This document shows, piece after piece, positions 24,273 to 37,410 of a DNA stretch of 64,000 nt. The DNA is from Mytilus trossulus (lineage: Eukaryota; Mollusca; Bivalvia; Mytilida; Mytilidae): contig NC_086381.1 of NCBI RefSeq assembly GCF_036588685.1, positions 49,723,431 through 49,787,430 on the forward strand, written 5' to 3'. Each line of letters opens with the position of its first letter. Position 1 is the stretch's first letter. A program made the translations under genes and the position numbers. The notes below the pieces were generated by a model, which saw only the letters and a program-made list of their open reading frames with translations, did no database searches and was not told the DNA's origin.

Positions 24273-27200
24273 AGTTCCGATTTCTCTGAATGTTTTTACT
24301 TATCTGTTACAAATTACTGTGTATTCATATATTATATGATAAGAACGTTTGACAGATTTTGTTCATCTAATCACCGATGGCGGTCGAAAACACATTCTGT
24401 TTATATAATTCGTATAAACAGTTGAGCAATGTTATGTATAAATATACTCATATAGTTTACAACCTAGCAGTTATTTGTATACTATATATAAACAAATATG
24501 TTTGGGATTCACAGATTCTCAAAAAAAACTTGGAAGTTTTAGCTCACCTGTTCCCTAGATTGATCGCAGCAGGCTAATACCTTATAAAACTTTTTACCCG
24601 AATCTAAAAACTGAAAATTTTATTCATGATGTAACGCGTATTCTGATTGGTTGATAATTTTGTGGCTTTCAGATCATACAGATAATTAGTGCCATGTGAA
24701 CGAAATGTATTCGACTTTTCATTATTAACTCCGACTTAAAATGGATATTTAAATTAAATTATTAGGTATGACTTTAATATTGTTTCTATCTATTTGAAAT
24801 AACACCAAAAGTGCTGTGCATACTTTAAAATAACCCGTTACTCAATCACTCGATGTTCACCATATTTTGAATGTTATTTCGACATGGACAGAAAAAATAG
24901 TACAGTTATTCCTTGAATGTCTGGATTAAAACTTGAGACAGGGAAGCTTTTTTTCCTCTCTTTTTATCCTACAAATGTCCCATGACATGTCTTTCGTTTA
25001 ACCATTCGACAGAAAATATATAAAATAAAACAAATCAATTAAACGGTCGTGATATTTAACGGAAAGATATTTCAAATAGAAAGGCCTTTAACCATTTAAC
25101 TATTCGATTTTCAATGTGAGCTGATTTGTCATCGTTGTCCGTTAGTCTTTTTTCTAAATTCTCCTCCTCCGAGTCAAATAACCAAAAGTTTGTCACAATC
25201 ATCATAGGGGTATATATAGTTTAGGAAATGCGTTCGATTATCTCAAATGCAAACAACCAGGGCCGATCCGCTAAAAGTATAATATTGAGATAAAATACAA
25301 AATGTGTCTTTTGTCTTGAAAAACAGTTTAGATGAAGAAAATTTGTGGGAACAAAATGTTCATTACTTACACATGTTACAGCTCTATATACCGTATCAAA
25401 ACTTTTGATTATTACATGTATGAATAGTTCACTTCTGCTGATGATAAAAACATAGACGCTTCTAATGTAATAATGGTTAAAATTTCTTATTTATTCATCT
25501 ATGTTGCTTTATATGTCCATTATATGATTAATTTATTAAACATATATTCACTACTAAGACAATAAATCAGAAATTCTTTCAATTTTGACAAATTGCATCC
25601 TGACTCTTAAATATGACATGGTGGAGCAGTATTAAAATTAGATATAAGATCAAATTATTTGAAAACTCGCGGAGCAGAAGGTGAGCAATAAAAGACCTTC
25701 TTGTAATTTCGATGTCAATCCATGTGTTATATATCGTCTGCTTCTGACGCAAGTTATTTGCATACAACTGGCTTTAAACATTGTCGAATATTTTTTCTCT
25801 TCGTCTATGCATTTGATAATTGGTTACGATGATTGGAGTACAAATTCGTATTTTCTTCTGTTTTTGTTTAATAATATGAATTGTCTTTTAATTGGCATTT
25901 AAGACTTGAAAAATTCTAGATGACTGACCTTTCTCAAATATCAATTATTTTCTTTTCATATAATTCCACTATCATATATACTAGTCAACAACAAAAACGA
26001 CACAAGGCAAACAATTTTCGATAGATAAAGACTTTGGAATCATGGTGCCGAGGTAAATTTTCCAATGGCTTTATTATTCACAGAGTCTTATTTTCGAATC
26101 AAAACCATAGAATTAAGGCAATGACGCGAATGTGTTTTTGTTTTCTTCTTTTAATTGAAAAATTAAGAATATTTGTTGTTTCATTGATTGTGTCGTTGAT
26201 TTGCTTTATCATTGATGTATTACAACTCCAACCCCACATCTGTTTCTTCCGTGTTGAAACTTCAACAATTTTAAACACATATTGATGTTGACGTTACAGC
26301 TTTTGTCTTTTTGTACTATCCATATGTAACAAAAACTGCTTTAAAATGTTATTTTAGAAATAGGTTTGTAAACGAAAAAAACAACCACAGTAGACAACGG
26401 AAACTTACAGGCTGAAATTAAACAATAGGAATGGAATTGTTTTGATAGGCGATAATGAACACGAATAAGGTGACATTTGGAAATCCTGTTTCAATGGTAA
26501 TTCGAAGGTGAATGTTGCTTTTTGTGTTTAAATCATTAATTTGTTATGTTCGTGTGGTTTCAGAGCGCAGTCCATAACGAAAACATGGAAATTGCAAACC
26601 AAGACTTTTATTAGTATTCTGTTACATAGTTTGTGTTTATGTAATATGTATTAAATGTATTATTGCTGTAATTCAAATGCATACCTATAGTTTATATAGA
26701 CTTTGGGAATAAAGATACATAGTAAGTTTCTGAAAGTTTGAGAGTTTCTGTTTTGCAGCCATGAACAGTAAAGGCAGTAGTAGTATACTGCTGTTCGAAG
26801 GTCATAAATCGATTTAGAAAAAAACAAATCAAGGTTACAAATTGAAATCGTGGGAAAACACATCAACTATAAGTGAAAATAACGAAACAACAGAAACACG
26901 AAAGTGCAACAAATAAAAAGACAATGCAACACACACAGACACAAGCTATAGGATAACAACTACCATTTTCCTGACGATATACAGGGAATTTAAAAACAGA
27001 ATGCTGGGTTGAATCTGGTTATGGGGTTAGCTGAACCTCGCACTTGTATTGCAATTTTAATCATAGCACTAATATGACAACATAACCTGACACGAATATA
27101 GTAAAAATAAATGCGAGAACATCTAGGACAGAAATGCACAAATAAACAATACAATAGTCCATTTCGATATGATAATATTCATCTATATGTCTAAATCTAA

Positions 27201-27559
27201 ATGTCGAATAGTTCATGCTAACCGCGATGCATGTCTCAGCAATGACTTCTGGTTAACTAAACTCAACCCCCAAAATGAACAAGAATATTTACCTTAGCGG
27301 TATTTGGCAAAACGATTGGGACTTGTTGGTCCTATTCTTTCAACTTTGTACTTAATTTGGCTTTTTTAAATTGTTTGGTTCGAGTGTTAATGATTAGTCT
27401 TTTGAAGTCGAAATTCACGTTTGGTGCAAATCCAAAATTTCAATCCTTATAAATAATGATGAGTTTATTATTCACATATATTCAATGAAGTCAGTTTTTG
27501 ACTAGTCTCCTAACTTCATTTACATGCGTTAGTTCAAAGCTTGGTTATCTAAATGTATC
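24273..27559. other. No gene seen
   Basis: Region between C1q copy 3 and the reverse-transcriptase relic. It includes a TATTCTGATTGGTTGATAAT string (about 24637) like the one at 9713-9745, a common repeat-end motif. Several reading frames of 60-80 codons occur, but none has protein-like composition or splice context. Confidence 0.45.
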
Positions 27560-28158
27560 AGTTTCTTTCTTAGTTGAAGCATGAAAAATATCCGAAATGC
27601 AAACACAGGAATATCGTATCAATTGGGAGATATAAACCCCGTATGTAGGGGCTGCTTGAAAGTTACTACTTAGTTATGGAAAGTTCACAATTGAAAAGCC
27701 GAAAGCATCTCTTTTGTCGTAAAGTTTTGATTTCGACCGACGACCCTCATTGTCAATTTCTAAATGTAAGTCAAGATATGAGGCCGACTTAACTGTATCT
27801 GTTGTAACCTTCATCTCTAGTTCGATGGGATAGATGCGTTCAACAAAGTCACTAATTATTTAGTGAAAGGACGTCATCTATATAGCGGAAAGTAGAGTTA
27901 AAGGATATTACTAACTTCTTATCTTTCTTATTAAGTAGTTCATGTATGAAGTCAGCTTCCTAATAATAATTAAAAAAAAAACAAGTCGAAAAGAAGAGAG
28001 GCACAATTGGTTCCCATTGGAATGCCGACAGTCTGTTGAAAAACACGTCCTCCGAACGTAACATATATGTTGTCAATCAAAAAATCAAGCATCTTGATAA
28101 TGTCAGTTTTAGAGAATTGAAGATTGTGTTGCACTCTCATCAAGGTTATAAGGACCAA
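27560..28158 (-). pseudogene. Penelope-like reverse transcriptase relic, copy 1
   Basis: On the minus strand, broken frames give in order: DNIYVTFGGRVFQQTVGIP and MGTNCASLL, then EADFIHELLNKKDKK, then FRYIDDVLSLNN with the catalytic YIDD at 27884-27873. They are followed by YPIELEM, SASYLDLHLEIDNEG, KLYDKRDAFGFSIVNFP and YGVYISQLIRYS. This is the order of the fingers/palm and thumb of a single-ORF reverse transcriptase. Stops and frameshifts after CASLL, LSLNN and VNFP make it non-functional. I assign it to Penelope-like elements from the GIPMGTNC and YIDD context; the class is less certain than the reverse-transcriptase call. No EN domain or full 5' part is seen. Confidence 0.7.
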
Positions 28159-29150
28159 CGTTATGATTTTTTAAATAAAACATCTTGCAATTGGCGAAAA
28201 GTATTTTAAAAACGAAAGATTTTTATTGCAGGATATATCCAGATCAATGTGAAAACTAATTACTAACTTTTTTTAAATGTAGGTCACAGCGTTTATTCCA
28301 ATATAATTAATGTTTTATCATTTTGAATGCAATGCAATGAAAACTCTCACGTTTGGTCATGCATAGCTACTAACAACAAGAAATAAGTATGTTCAATTAA
28401 AATTTAATGGCAAATTCAAACAATTTTACTGACGAGAATATTTTAGAATAAAAACTGACCAAATAAACATAAGCACTACAATACATCAAACATCATCTCT
28501 TTATTCATGTGTATGCCTAAGAATACAACAGATACATGTGAAAAGTGATTTTATAATTATAGTAGTTTATTGCATAAGACAAATTTACTTATAACATTTG
28601 TTTAATTAATATTAACTGTACTATTTTACTTAACACGATGACTATTTCGGCAATCAATGTCCATGTTTGATTATGAAATCAAAACTCGTACAAATTAGTT
28701 AAGCTGATATGACCGAAAAGGACCAAATAAGTAGCTGAACCCAAACAGAGTAATCAAAGCAGTGAAAAGGGGAGAGAGATATGACTATTAAACAGGCAAA
28801 GCTGTTAAGCGCATTAGAAAATATATGGCTATATGTTATCCGTTGAGGATATATTTATGACAAACACTCTTCTTGTTTGGAGAGAGTAAAACCAAACAAA
28901 GGTTTTATAAACAGTAAATTGTAATAAAGAGTTTTCTTTGCGATATATGCATTATTGTACTATTAATCAAATTCTGGTTTAAGACAATCGAGGTTTGAAT
29001 ATTAAAAAAAGGTATAGATCAAGCAAAAGTGACAAACAAAACAATTAATAGAAATTAAGTATTCATTAAAAATTATAAGTTGATTTGATATAAAAGGTTG
29101 ATATAGAGAACGGCAGTTCTTTTAAATACTTTTTAAAAAGTATTATTTTT
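28159..29150. other. No gene seen
   Basis: AT-rich spacer downstream of VWA gene A. No recognisable coding frame, repeat or RNA. Confidence 0.5.
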
Positions 29151-32100
29151 TTAAGTGTCAAATGGCGCACATGGATCAGAATCATCAATGTTTTGTCTAA
29201 TTGCTGTCAGTAGTTTTTCCAGTTCTTGAAAGTTGTCCACGGCAAATAAGTGCTTAGGTTTAGGTTTAGTGACATACGATGTGAGTTCTGTCTTGCCGTC
29301 TAACGAATAACCACCAATCATTAATCCAAATACAGCAGCTTTTGATCGCAACGTTGGCAATACCGTTGAAATATTTTTCCCGCAGTTTGATTGTCCATCA
29401 CTTAAAATCAGAACTTCTTTTTTGGTATCTTGACGCATGCCTGAAATGACAAGAGATCAATATCTATTTAATCCGTTTATTGTATGCAAATAATAATGAC
29501 TCCAAACATATGTTCACTACACATATTTCGACTCTTGTATCACTGAAGTGATATAAATTCACATATGGTGCATGAAAATTGATACAGATTATATTAATAA
29601 ATAAATGTTTATCCAACGCCAGCGAACACATTACACCCTTAACCAAAATGCACTTGCCAAATATACTGCACTTTTTTACTGCAACATATTGATGAGAAAT
29701 GTATACAGTGTTTGTTTCTTTCTCTCCTATTTTGTTTAAGAACACGCGTTAAATTTTATTTCCTCAACTAATGGTTTTTATTTACTCAATTGTAAATAGC
29801 CCCTATATCAATAAGCCAATTAATGTTACCTTTATATGATGTAAACATTTGTATTGCCTTATAGAAGGCATCTCCGGTACAAGTACCTCCATTTTGATAT
29901 TTGGTAGAATTTATTGCTGATTTCAGTTCTGCTATATCATGATTGTCATTGAAATCAAATTCTTCAATCACGTCACTAGAAAACTGAATAAGTGCTGCTC
30001 GGTTATTACCATTATGACTACTCGCATCAAATGGATCTGGAAGAGGACAAAGCAGACTCAAAAGATCACCTAATTGCCTTTTTGCTATATCAAAGTTATT
30101 AGACCCTATGCTACCAGACGAATCGATGATTATCAATAAATCTCTAAAACGGCCAATCTTTGGCTGAACAGTTCCTGGTGGAGGTGCTGGATCTGTTTTT
30201 AAATTCCTCTGCAGAAAATTGGTGATAATGTGATTTGCTGTTTCGTGAATCATAGGTTTCTGTACTGTAAATAATATTTAATATACTATTAATTATATTT
30301 ATAAATGATATGAACACATACATTTTAGTCTGTTTATTCCAACAAATAAAACCATATAAAAGTGTGTATTTTTAAAATTGTATCATTATATAATCAGAAA
30401 GCATTTGAATGACTAGTTATTGCATGTACTTGCAGACATAAATGAATGAAAGTAACAAAAAATCCTTCTTTGTTTCATAACTAAGAACACCTATGTATAT
30501 ATATATATATATATATATATTTATAAGTACGTCTGAGTTAGTGACAACTCTACAACAGATGTTTAGACGAGTATATATACTATATATAAAGAGAAAGACG
30601 AAACACTGTAAAATAATCAGTAGCTTTAAACAGATTTGTTTGTCTTGAATATCCTCACTAAAAATGCGAATAATGTAAATCGAAAAATTAGCTGTTTGAT
30701 CAATATGTTATATATGTACAGTTTTTACAAGAAGTTTAGTATTTTGACGCATTTCTGTCAATATGAAATTCACTCATCCACAATATATGTTCAATCTGTT
30801 TTCAATTTGTAATGTATTGAACAAAAGATAAATACAGATGTACAAATGATGTATAAGTAGCAATTAATGCATGAAATATAACAGTATTGCAAATAAAGTT
30901 TAAGATGCATACTGATCAATACACATGTACATGAATGTATTTATTCATTTATAATTCAGATTTACCTACAAAGCATGTCACTTACATGTATACTCTGTTA
31001 TTTCCGTATCAGTAGGACAAGGTTGGCCACCATTGTCTGGATACCTAAGAATGACTCTTTCCTTAGAACGTTCGCCAAATCCATAAACCTCGCTCCATCC
31101 GCTCCATTGCGACATCAGACAGTCAACTTTAGCTTTTGTAAAGAGATAATACTTAAATAATTCATATTAGGTTTGAATCCGATAGGGTTTCTTTTAAAAA
31201 GTCGACTGTACAAATAAAATAAACACCTTGGTGTTCTAGTTGTAGCAGGTTTACTTTGAGCCAAAAAGCCGACTGTACAAATAAAATAAACACCTTGGTG
31301 TTCTTATTGTAGCCTGTTTACATTGAATCGAGAGTTAAAGTCCTGGACGGTTGAAACAAATAAACACTTATAATCGGGTAGGGAAAAAAATAAATAAGTC
31401 CGGCTAGGCTGTCATGTTTTCGTGTGGACTGCTATGTTTTTGAACAAGCATGTTAACAAATCCCACTTAGCAAAGGTAAACTCTTTTTAAAACAGGCATT
31501 TTTGGACGTTGGATGCGCGTTTTTCGTTGACAAAATATTCCAAAACTACACTAAAATAAAACATGGTTTAATGTAAGCAGTTTTCAAATGTTATGTCACA
31601 TTCTCATGTTTACGTCAAGAAAAAAAGAATTTAGGTTACGTTTTACGTTGACTTATTTTCCATCATCAACGCCATTGTAAGTTTTATAATTTCGACTGGT
31701 TATCTACACTTTGGTTGGACATCTTTATTCTCGTCAACTCCGAGCAACCAAAAGAAGCAAAATCAAATGTATAATCGGTGTAGTTTGGGAGAGAGGAGTT
31801 AACTGTTTTTCCGAAGATTCAGTCTTGTGTAGAAAGCATTTAACAGTTAAGATTCCCTCAAAACTAAACCGATTCAATTCTTGAATTTACATATTTACGT
31901 TCCGTTTTTTGAATGAGTACCAGGATGTCCTACCACAGAAAAAGTAACCTGCCGAAAAATTATAAATTCCGGAGTCATAAGTCGGTTGTATGAATGATCT
32001 ATTTATTAAAATCTGAATCGCAAATTCGGTTTAATTTGATAAAACGTCTCCCCTCCAAGAAAATAGAAACGGCGAACGATAATTTTTCCAATATTATGTG

Positions 32101-32963
32101 GCTTCAGTTGGAAAGTATCTTTAAATTATCATGCATAGATTGATTAAAACATTTTTTTTTATTTCTCGTTCATTTATTTGTTGCCTCAACTGGGAAGTAT
32201 TTTTCATTAGTACAATATTTTAATTAAGAAACATGAACAAAACGTCATGTAAGTCTTCATAAGTACATAATGAATATTTCAATTACTTTGAATTCTACAA
32301 TGGTGTAAAATAGTACTGTTATTATGATGTGATATTGTGTGAAACAACTTAAAAACATTAACCGTACACATTTCACAAGAATAACTTATTCTTGAGTTTT
32401 CTATGTTGTGCCATGTATACTGTTGTTTGTATGTTTGTCTTTTTCATTTTTAGCCATGGAGTTGTCAGATATTTTCGATTTATGAGTTTGACTGTACCTC
32501 TTGCATCTTTTTTCACCCTTTAGAATACAGAAAGACCATAAATCTAATGATTGTTTTCAACATTTTTTTACATGATTTCAATATAATGAATGAAGCAATA
32601 TGTGGGAAAAGATATTTCCATGTGACGATTAATAAATGTTACGAACATAATTGCACAGTCTATATAATATTGTATACCAATGAACATCTATTGATTAATT
32701 TATTACCCGAATAACCTTGCAAATACATGTTACTTACGTGCTACCTCGTTAAACTCGTTATCAGTAGGACAGGCCATGCCACCATTATCAGGATACCTTA
32801 GAATAACTCTTTGTTTTGAGTGTTCTCCAAATTCGTTAATTTTACTCCACTCGCTCCATGGTGAAATAAGACAATCAACTTTATCTTTCGTAAAGAGAAA
32901 GCTCTGACTGCAACCAAATATAAACGCTAAAACTATTAATATTACAATGAAACGATCAACCAT
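29151..32963 (-). CDS. Secreted TSP1-TSP1-VWA protein, copy A (intact, four exons, 365 aa)
   Basis: Exons are 32963-32738, 31132-30986, 30264-29830 and 29440-29151, all with consensus GT-AG sites and phase-1 junctions, totalling 1098 bases. Exon 1 encodes a signal peptide (MVDRFIVILIVLAFIFG) and a first thrombospondin-1-like module; exon 2 is a near-copy of that module (WSGWSEVYGFGERS, RVILRYPDNGG). Exons 3 and 4 encode a helical linker and a von Willebrand A domain starting near residue 165. The metal-site (MIDAS) residues are present: DSSGS at 172-176, the Thr in GGTCTGDAF near 252, and the Asp of LILSDGQS at 284. VWA domains bind protein ligands through this metal; secreted TSP1/VWA proteins typically act in adhesion or extracellular recognition. 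Unusually, each TSP1 module keeps the Trp-Ser-x-Trp core but has only two cysteines instead of six. The ligand is unknown. Confidence 0.85.
30497..30521. repeat. (TA)n microsatellite
   Basis: About 12 uninterrupted TA units in the intron between exons 2 and 3 of VWA gene A. Confidence 0.9.
31196..31327. repeat. 67-bp tandem duplication
   Basis: Two copies of a unit starting CGACTGTACAAATAAAATAA and containing CACCTTGGTGTTCT begin at 31203 and 31270, with a few differences. It lies in intron 1 of VWA gene A, just upstream of exon 2, and has no coding role. Confidence 0.85.
32390..32525 (+). repeat. Dispersed retroelement tail, copy 3
   Basis: Reads GAGTTTTCTATGTTGTGCCA, TTTAGCCATGGAGTTGTCAG and GAGTTTGACTGTACCTCTTG, the same order as 17885-18115. 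It is inserted antisense in intron 1 of VWA gene A. Confidence 0.65.
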
Positions 32964-34688
32964 GATTTCTCGGTATGAGATTCACGAATGTTGCACTAGA
33001 AGCAAACTTTTTATCTTTGTCTAACTTTCTTGAAATTTAACCCCTACAATGTTTATGAGAAAAAAGTTCTGGTTATACTTTTTATCTGATTTTCGCGAAC
33101 CTTAAATACCTAAAACGTATTTTTTTAATTTTTTTTTTTTGGCAAACACACGCATTAACAAATATTAGTTATCTTAGGCGTAGGTAGTTTAAACAGAGAG
33201 ATCAATAGCCATTATCTAAACTAGGAAGAACATTACTGAGTGATGTAGTAGAAATCCACAAAGAGGAAGAAGTGGAATGATGAATCAGAAACTTCAACAA
33301 ACAAAGCACATGATCTATTCATATATTTCTCTAACAATGGAGATCAGATAACGTTATATTCAGATGAAATAAAGTTTTAGTGAGATTTATTTATGACAAA
33401 TGACTGTTAGTGATAATTTCAGGCTTACGTTTAATTCAGGGTAATATAACTTATTACTAAATGATCATCAGAATAAAAGAATTGCTTTGTACTTCATTTG
33501 TCAATTTTTGTCAGAGAAATGCAAAAGTAATATTCTGTTTGAAAAATTTGCAGACGAACTTCCTTTTTGACTCATTAAAAAAATTTCAACTTTTTTTATT
33601 GTGTCCACTTGAGTACAGCAATCCTTCCAATAGCAGACACGATTTTTAAAGAAAGGGGTGAACTATTTAAAAGCTTTATGTACCCAAGTCTTCGTAATGG
33701 GGTACATGTATGGATATATCCATCATCTCTTCTAAATGCGTTACAAGATACCTTATGATAGTTCGTACACACGCTGATCGGGTCTGCAATGAGACAGTTA
33801 AATTCAAAGCACCGAGCAGTAATACGTAATGATCTTAACAATATTTAAAAAGAAACAGAATTAAGCATTTAGATTTTTATACATGTAAGTGAAAATATTA
33901 AAGAAAAGAGCAAATAGGTAAAAACGGACAGAAAAATTAAAATTTTCGCAAACGGAGAACCCTAGTTTAAAACATCTTGTAATCAAACGATTTGGTAAAA
34001 TAAACCATGAACAGTATGTTAAATACTGACGCCATCAACGTACAAATAAAACGAAAGTATTATTTGACTATTTTTGTACGTGCAACCTCCTGGCTAATTT
34101 GAATTCATCCACAGTCAAGGAAGTCATAAATGAATAATGTTATCTTGTTACAAGTATGTATACGTGTAGTGTTTGTATACTATATGTTAAGTGATTTAAG
34201 TAAGACCTTATCTGCAGCAGTTAGTTAAAATTTAACAACTATTTACTGCAAATCTAGTTAAGTCGGATTTATAAGTTTTATAGATGTTTCCGTGGATCAA
34301 ATCTCTTCAACACGTTTGCGTCTGCCCTTAAATTTAATTTAATGTTCAGTCCTATTGTGTATCGAAAGTCACTAGTGACATATATCCATATTTTTAAATT
34401 GTGCGTGTGCAACTCTGTAATTATCAAATAATAGCATGCAATTCTTTAATTTGCAACAGATCAACTCAACAATTGAACGCAACTAGAACTATGCAACTAC
34501 TTTTAAAGTTTATAATTCAAAATTTTAACTTGGTACATTTGTCATTTGTAAAAAATGTGTTTTTGGAATTTGTAAATTTGTGATGTGAGTATTTGTAATT
34601 CGAAATTTGTAATATATGAATTGACATCTTGCATTTTTGTCATTTGCACAATGCATCCTGCATTTGAATAAATTTAAATCTATATTTA
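32964..34688. other. No gene seen
   Basis: Upstream region of VWA gene A. Apart from the candidate TATA-like box I see no exon or clear repeat. Confidence 0.45.
33008..33017 (-). promoter_or_regulatory. Possible TATA-like box of VWA gene A
   Basis: AGATAAAAAG on the minus strand lies about 45-55 bases upstream of the start codon at 32963, the same spacing as the candidate boxes of C1q copies 1 and 2. Base composition makes chance matches common. Confidence 0.22.
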
Positions 34689-35246
34689 TTAAGGGGGCTC
34701 CTGGGTATAAATGATTTTTTTTTCTAATATAGGATTTCGCTATATTTTTTCATAAATGAACTTTATCCTATACTTAAAAGAAAAATGAAATAAGAAAATG
34801 GGGTCACCGTTCATTTAAGCTAAAATCTGCCTCTGGAAGAAGCATACATTTTTGTTAATGTCCTTTTTTTCTGTTGAACTAATAGGAGAAAAAGAGGAAA
34901 TATCGAAATAAAAAAATAACCTAATATAAGAAATCGCTTAAATTTTACAATTATTTAGTTTATGTACAGCTTATTTGAAAACAATAATAAAAAATGTAGG
35001 TCACCGATGAGTTGAAAAAGATATTTAAATTTAAGGCCAAAAAATGGCGTTTTTGCTCCAAAGGGAGATAATTTGGAGCTTTTTCAATTTTTAAAGTCAT
35101 CTGGGGCCAAACCAAATCTTTTTTTTTGGGGTTGTTTTTTGTACCATATCATAAAGTAACAACTAATAGTGTAATAAATAAAATTTGTAATGAAAAAATA
35201 AAGGTTTAATTTTTTGCTAAAATTTTGTACCCACGAGCCACCTTAA
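34689..35246. mobile_element. 558-bp MITE bounded by TTAA
   Basis: The left end TTAAGGGGGCTCCTGGGTAT and the right end (mirrored: TTAAGGTGGCTCGTGGGTAC) are inverted repeats of about 25 bases. Both ends carry TTAA, the target duplicated by piggyBac-type transposases; alternatively TTAA is simply part of the repeat. A second element with the same end begins at 63583. There is no coding capacity. Confidence 0.7.
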
Positions 35247-36510
35247 ATGTAGCCGACGTGAATAAAGCGGCAACATTTGTATATCGATCGTAGCGTTACA
35301 TTGGAAAAACTTTTATACATTTCGTAGTTTTATATATAAATATTACTTTATTAGTTTTTACTGACTTCTAACGAATTAATATGAGACTATTAAATATCAA
35401 GTTATTTAAAAAAAAATTTAAAAAACCCATATTAGATGCACACAAGATATTATAAGAATGTGTTTGAAAATTAAATAAAGGAATCGAAATGAGAGCCGTA
35501 AATATAATTCTAGTACCTCGAAAAATGAATAATGACGCAGGATATTCTTAGACGATTCTTATATGTTTTAAAAACTATCGCAATTTTCGAGATTCAAACA
35601 TCCATAGTGTTCGGTTTTAACGAATTGTTTCATTTTATATATTGTATTCTGCATAGAAAACAGATCCTGAATGAACTCTTTAGGAAAACATATATAAATT
35701 TTGTTTGTCTCTCATATTATAATATGCAATCGGAGCATGTATTGACATGTAAAATTTCAAGTAAAGTTTAGAAATAAATGTAATATCGTTCCCTGTTAGT
35801 CTATTGAAGAATGAAAATGGTTGGTTTTAAATATTTTAAAAAGTGAAGCTGAGAATTCGGAACCTTAATTATTTTAAGAGTTGTTGAGATATATTTGAAC
35901 AAATAAACAAGGCGTTCATAAAGGAATTTATTGATAACGAACAGTTTACCAAGTGTGCGAAAGTTAGCATACGGAAGACAATCCAAAAAACAACAGTCCT
36001 GGAGAAAATGTATGCAGACGAAAAGTACAACCGAATGGAATGTAAGTGAGTTAAGAAATAATTCAGAAACTAACGTGTTACCCTCCATAAACCGATATAT
36101 ATAAATTAGGCAATTTTTTACATCTCGTCAATGATTGGAAAATATCTAAAATAAAAAAACAATCTGACGTCATGATCTCACTACAAACCCTCACTAAAAA
36201 GGTTTGATGGTTGACACAACACAGATGTAACTGCGAAAAGTCTAAGCCTTGCAGATAGTAAGTGAAACAACATATCACATTTATGTACAAAATATTAACA
36301 ACTTTATACATGAGGGACAATTTATTTGTTTTCTGTTCTAGAAATATTAGGTTTAATTTATCAATGTATCCATTCTTACAATTTGTTATATGCTTTCTCC
36401 AAATTAGGATTCTTATTGCAGGACAGTATTTTGATGAAATAAAATTTTCTTGCTAAGGTAAGTAGATGTATCATAGCACTACCATCTTACAGTTACATCT
36501 GTAGAACATT
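35247..36510. other. No gene seen
   Basis: AT-rich spacer downstream of C1q copy 4. Short open frames on both strands have no domain or splice support. Confidence 0.45.
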
Positions 36511-36951
36511 TCAATTTTCTTGAATAAAAAGTTCCATGAAAGAGCTTTTAACACCGCCTTGCGCGTAATAGAAATAATTGTCTGCATAACGGTTGTCAGT
36601 TTGAATCCAAACATGATCATTCTTGTTTATAGTGCGAAACACATTTCTAGTAGTTCCAAAATGACCAGCTCGAGATCCTAAAGACATTAATAGCTTTCCT
36701 TTAACAATGTTGTCAACTCTCAGTTTGATTTGTACATTTTTCGAATTGTGTGTCCGAATGATCCTGGAAAAGAAATGCACTCCTGAGATAGGAGCAACAA
36801 ATATACCATCGCCCGTGTTCAAGTTGTTTCCCTCGTCTATAAATTGTGTGTCGAAATTCACAATTGAGTTCGTTTGAAGATGTCTGTTACCATTAAGCTC
36901 AACATAAAACAGCGGACGTTTCTTCTCCATTGAAATTTCGGAAATATACAT
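36511..36951 (-). pseudogene. C1q domain exon, copy 4 (orphan exon, acceptor site lost)
   Basis: An open frame holds a complete C1q domain: KKRPLFYVELNGN, NLNTGDGIFVAPISGV, GHFGTTRNVFRT, DHVWIQTDN and SSFMELFIQEN-stop. No base changes break the domain. Where the other copies have a CAG or TAG acceptor before the phase-1 exon start, this copy reads TATTTCCG (about 36936), a CG in place of AG. No signal-peptide exon is recognisable in the following 8 kb. It could start at the internal ATG at 36951 and give a 146-residue cytosolic or non-classically secreted C1q head, but I think a dead or retained single-exon copy is more likely. The domain is more diverged from copies 1 and 3 in its core (FFSRIIRTHNSK). 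Confidence 0.65.
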
Positions 36952-37030
36952 TGTTAAAGTAAACTCATTTTGAAAATAAATCTTTTCTTATAGTCTTTTA
37001 GTACGAATTGTGATTTTCAACAAAACATGA

Positions 37031-37410
37031 TACACAGGGAAAAGTGCCACGCATGTTTTACTTATATTTTACATATGTAAAACATGTGTTTGGTAACGCA
37101 TGGGAAACATCTTTTTCCTACCACACATGTAAAACGCATGTTTTAAACATGCGTTATTCATGCGTTTTACGCATGAATAATACATGTTATGTAAAACACA
37201 TGTTAAAAACATGCGTTTTACGCATGAATAATACATGTTATGTAAAACACATGTTAAAAACATGCGTTATTCGTGCGTTTTACACATGAAAAATATATGT
37301 AATGTTAAACGCATGTTTCAAAACCATGCGTTAAGCATGTGTTGTAAGAAACATGTGTATAATATGCGTTTTAAATGATGCGTATAACATGTGTGAAACA
37401 AACATGCGTA
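37031..37410. mobile_element. Palindrome-rich ACGCATGTTTTAC element, copy 1
   Basis: Starts with ACACAGGGAAAAGTGCCACG and then consists almost wholly of interleaved palindromes of the type AAAACATGCG/CGCATG. A 51-bp unit is repeated in tandem (TACATGTTATGTAAAACACA at 37181 and 37232). Long frames open on both strands are an artefact of this repeat. An inverted second copy lies at 48440-48682, beginning with the same AAAAGTGCCACGCATGTTT end. Confidence 0.65.

Noticed and set aside
26034-26285. Plus-strand frame with a hydrophobic stretch
   Set aside because: No splice sites, homologous copy or domain; expected by chance in AT-rich DNA.
37044-37289. Overlapping open frames on both strands
   Set aside because: They are by-products of a stop-poor palindromic repeat; the translations are low-complexity repeats on both strands.
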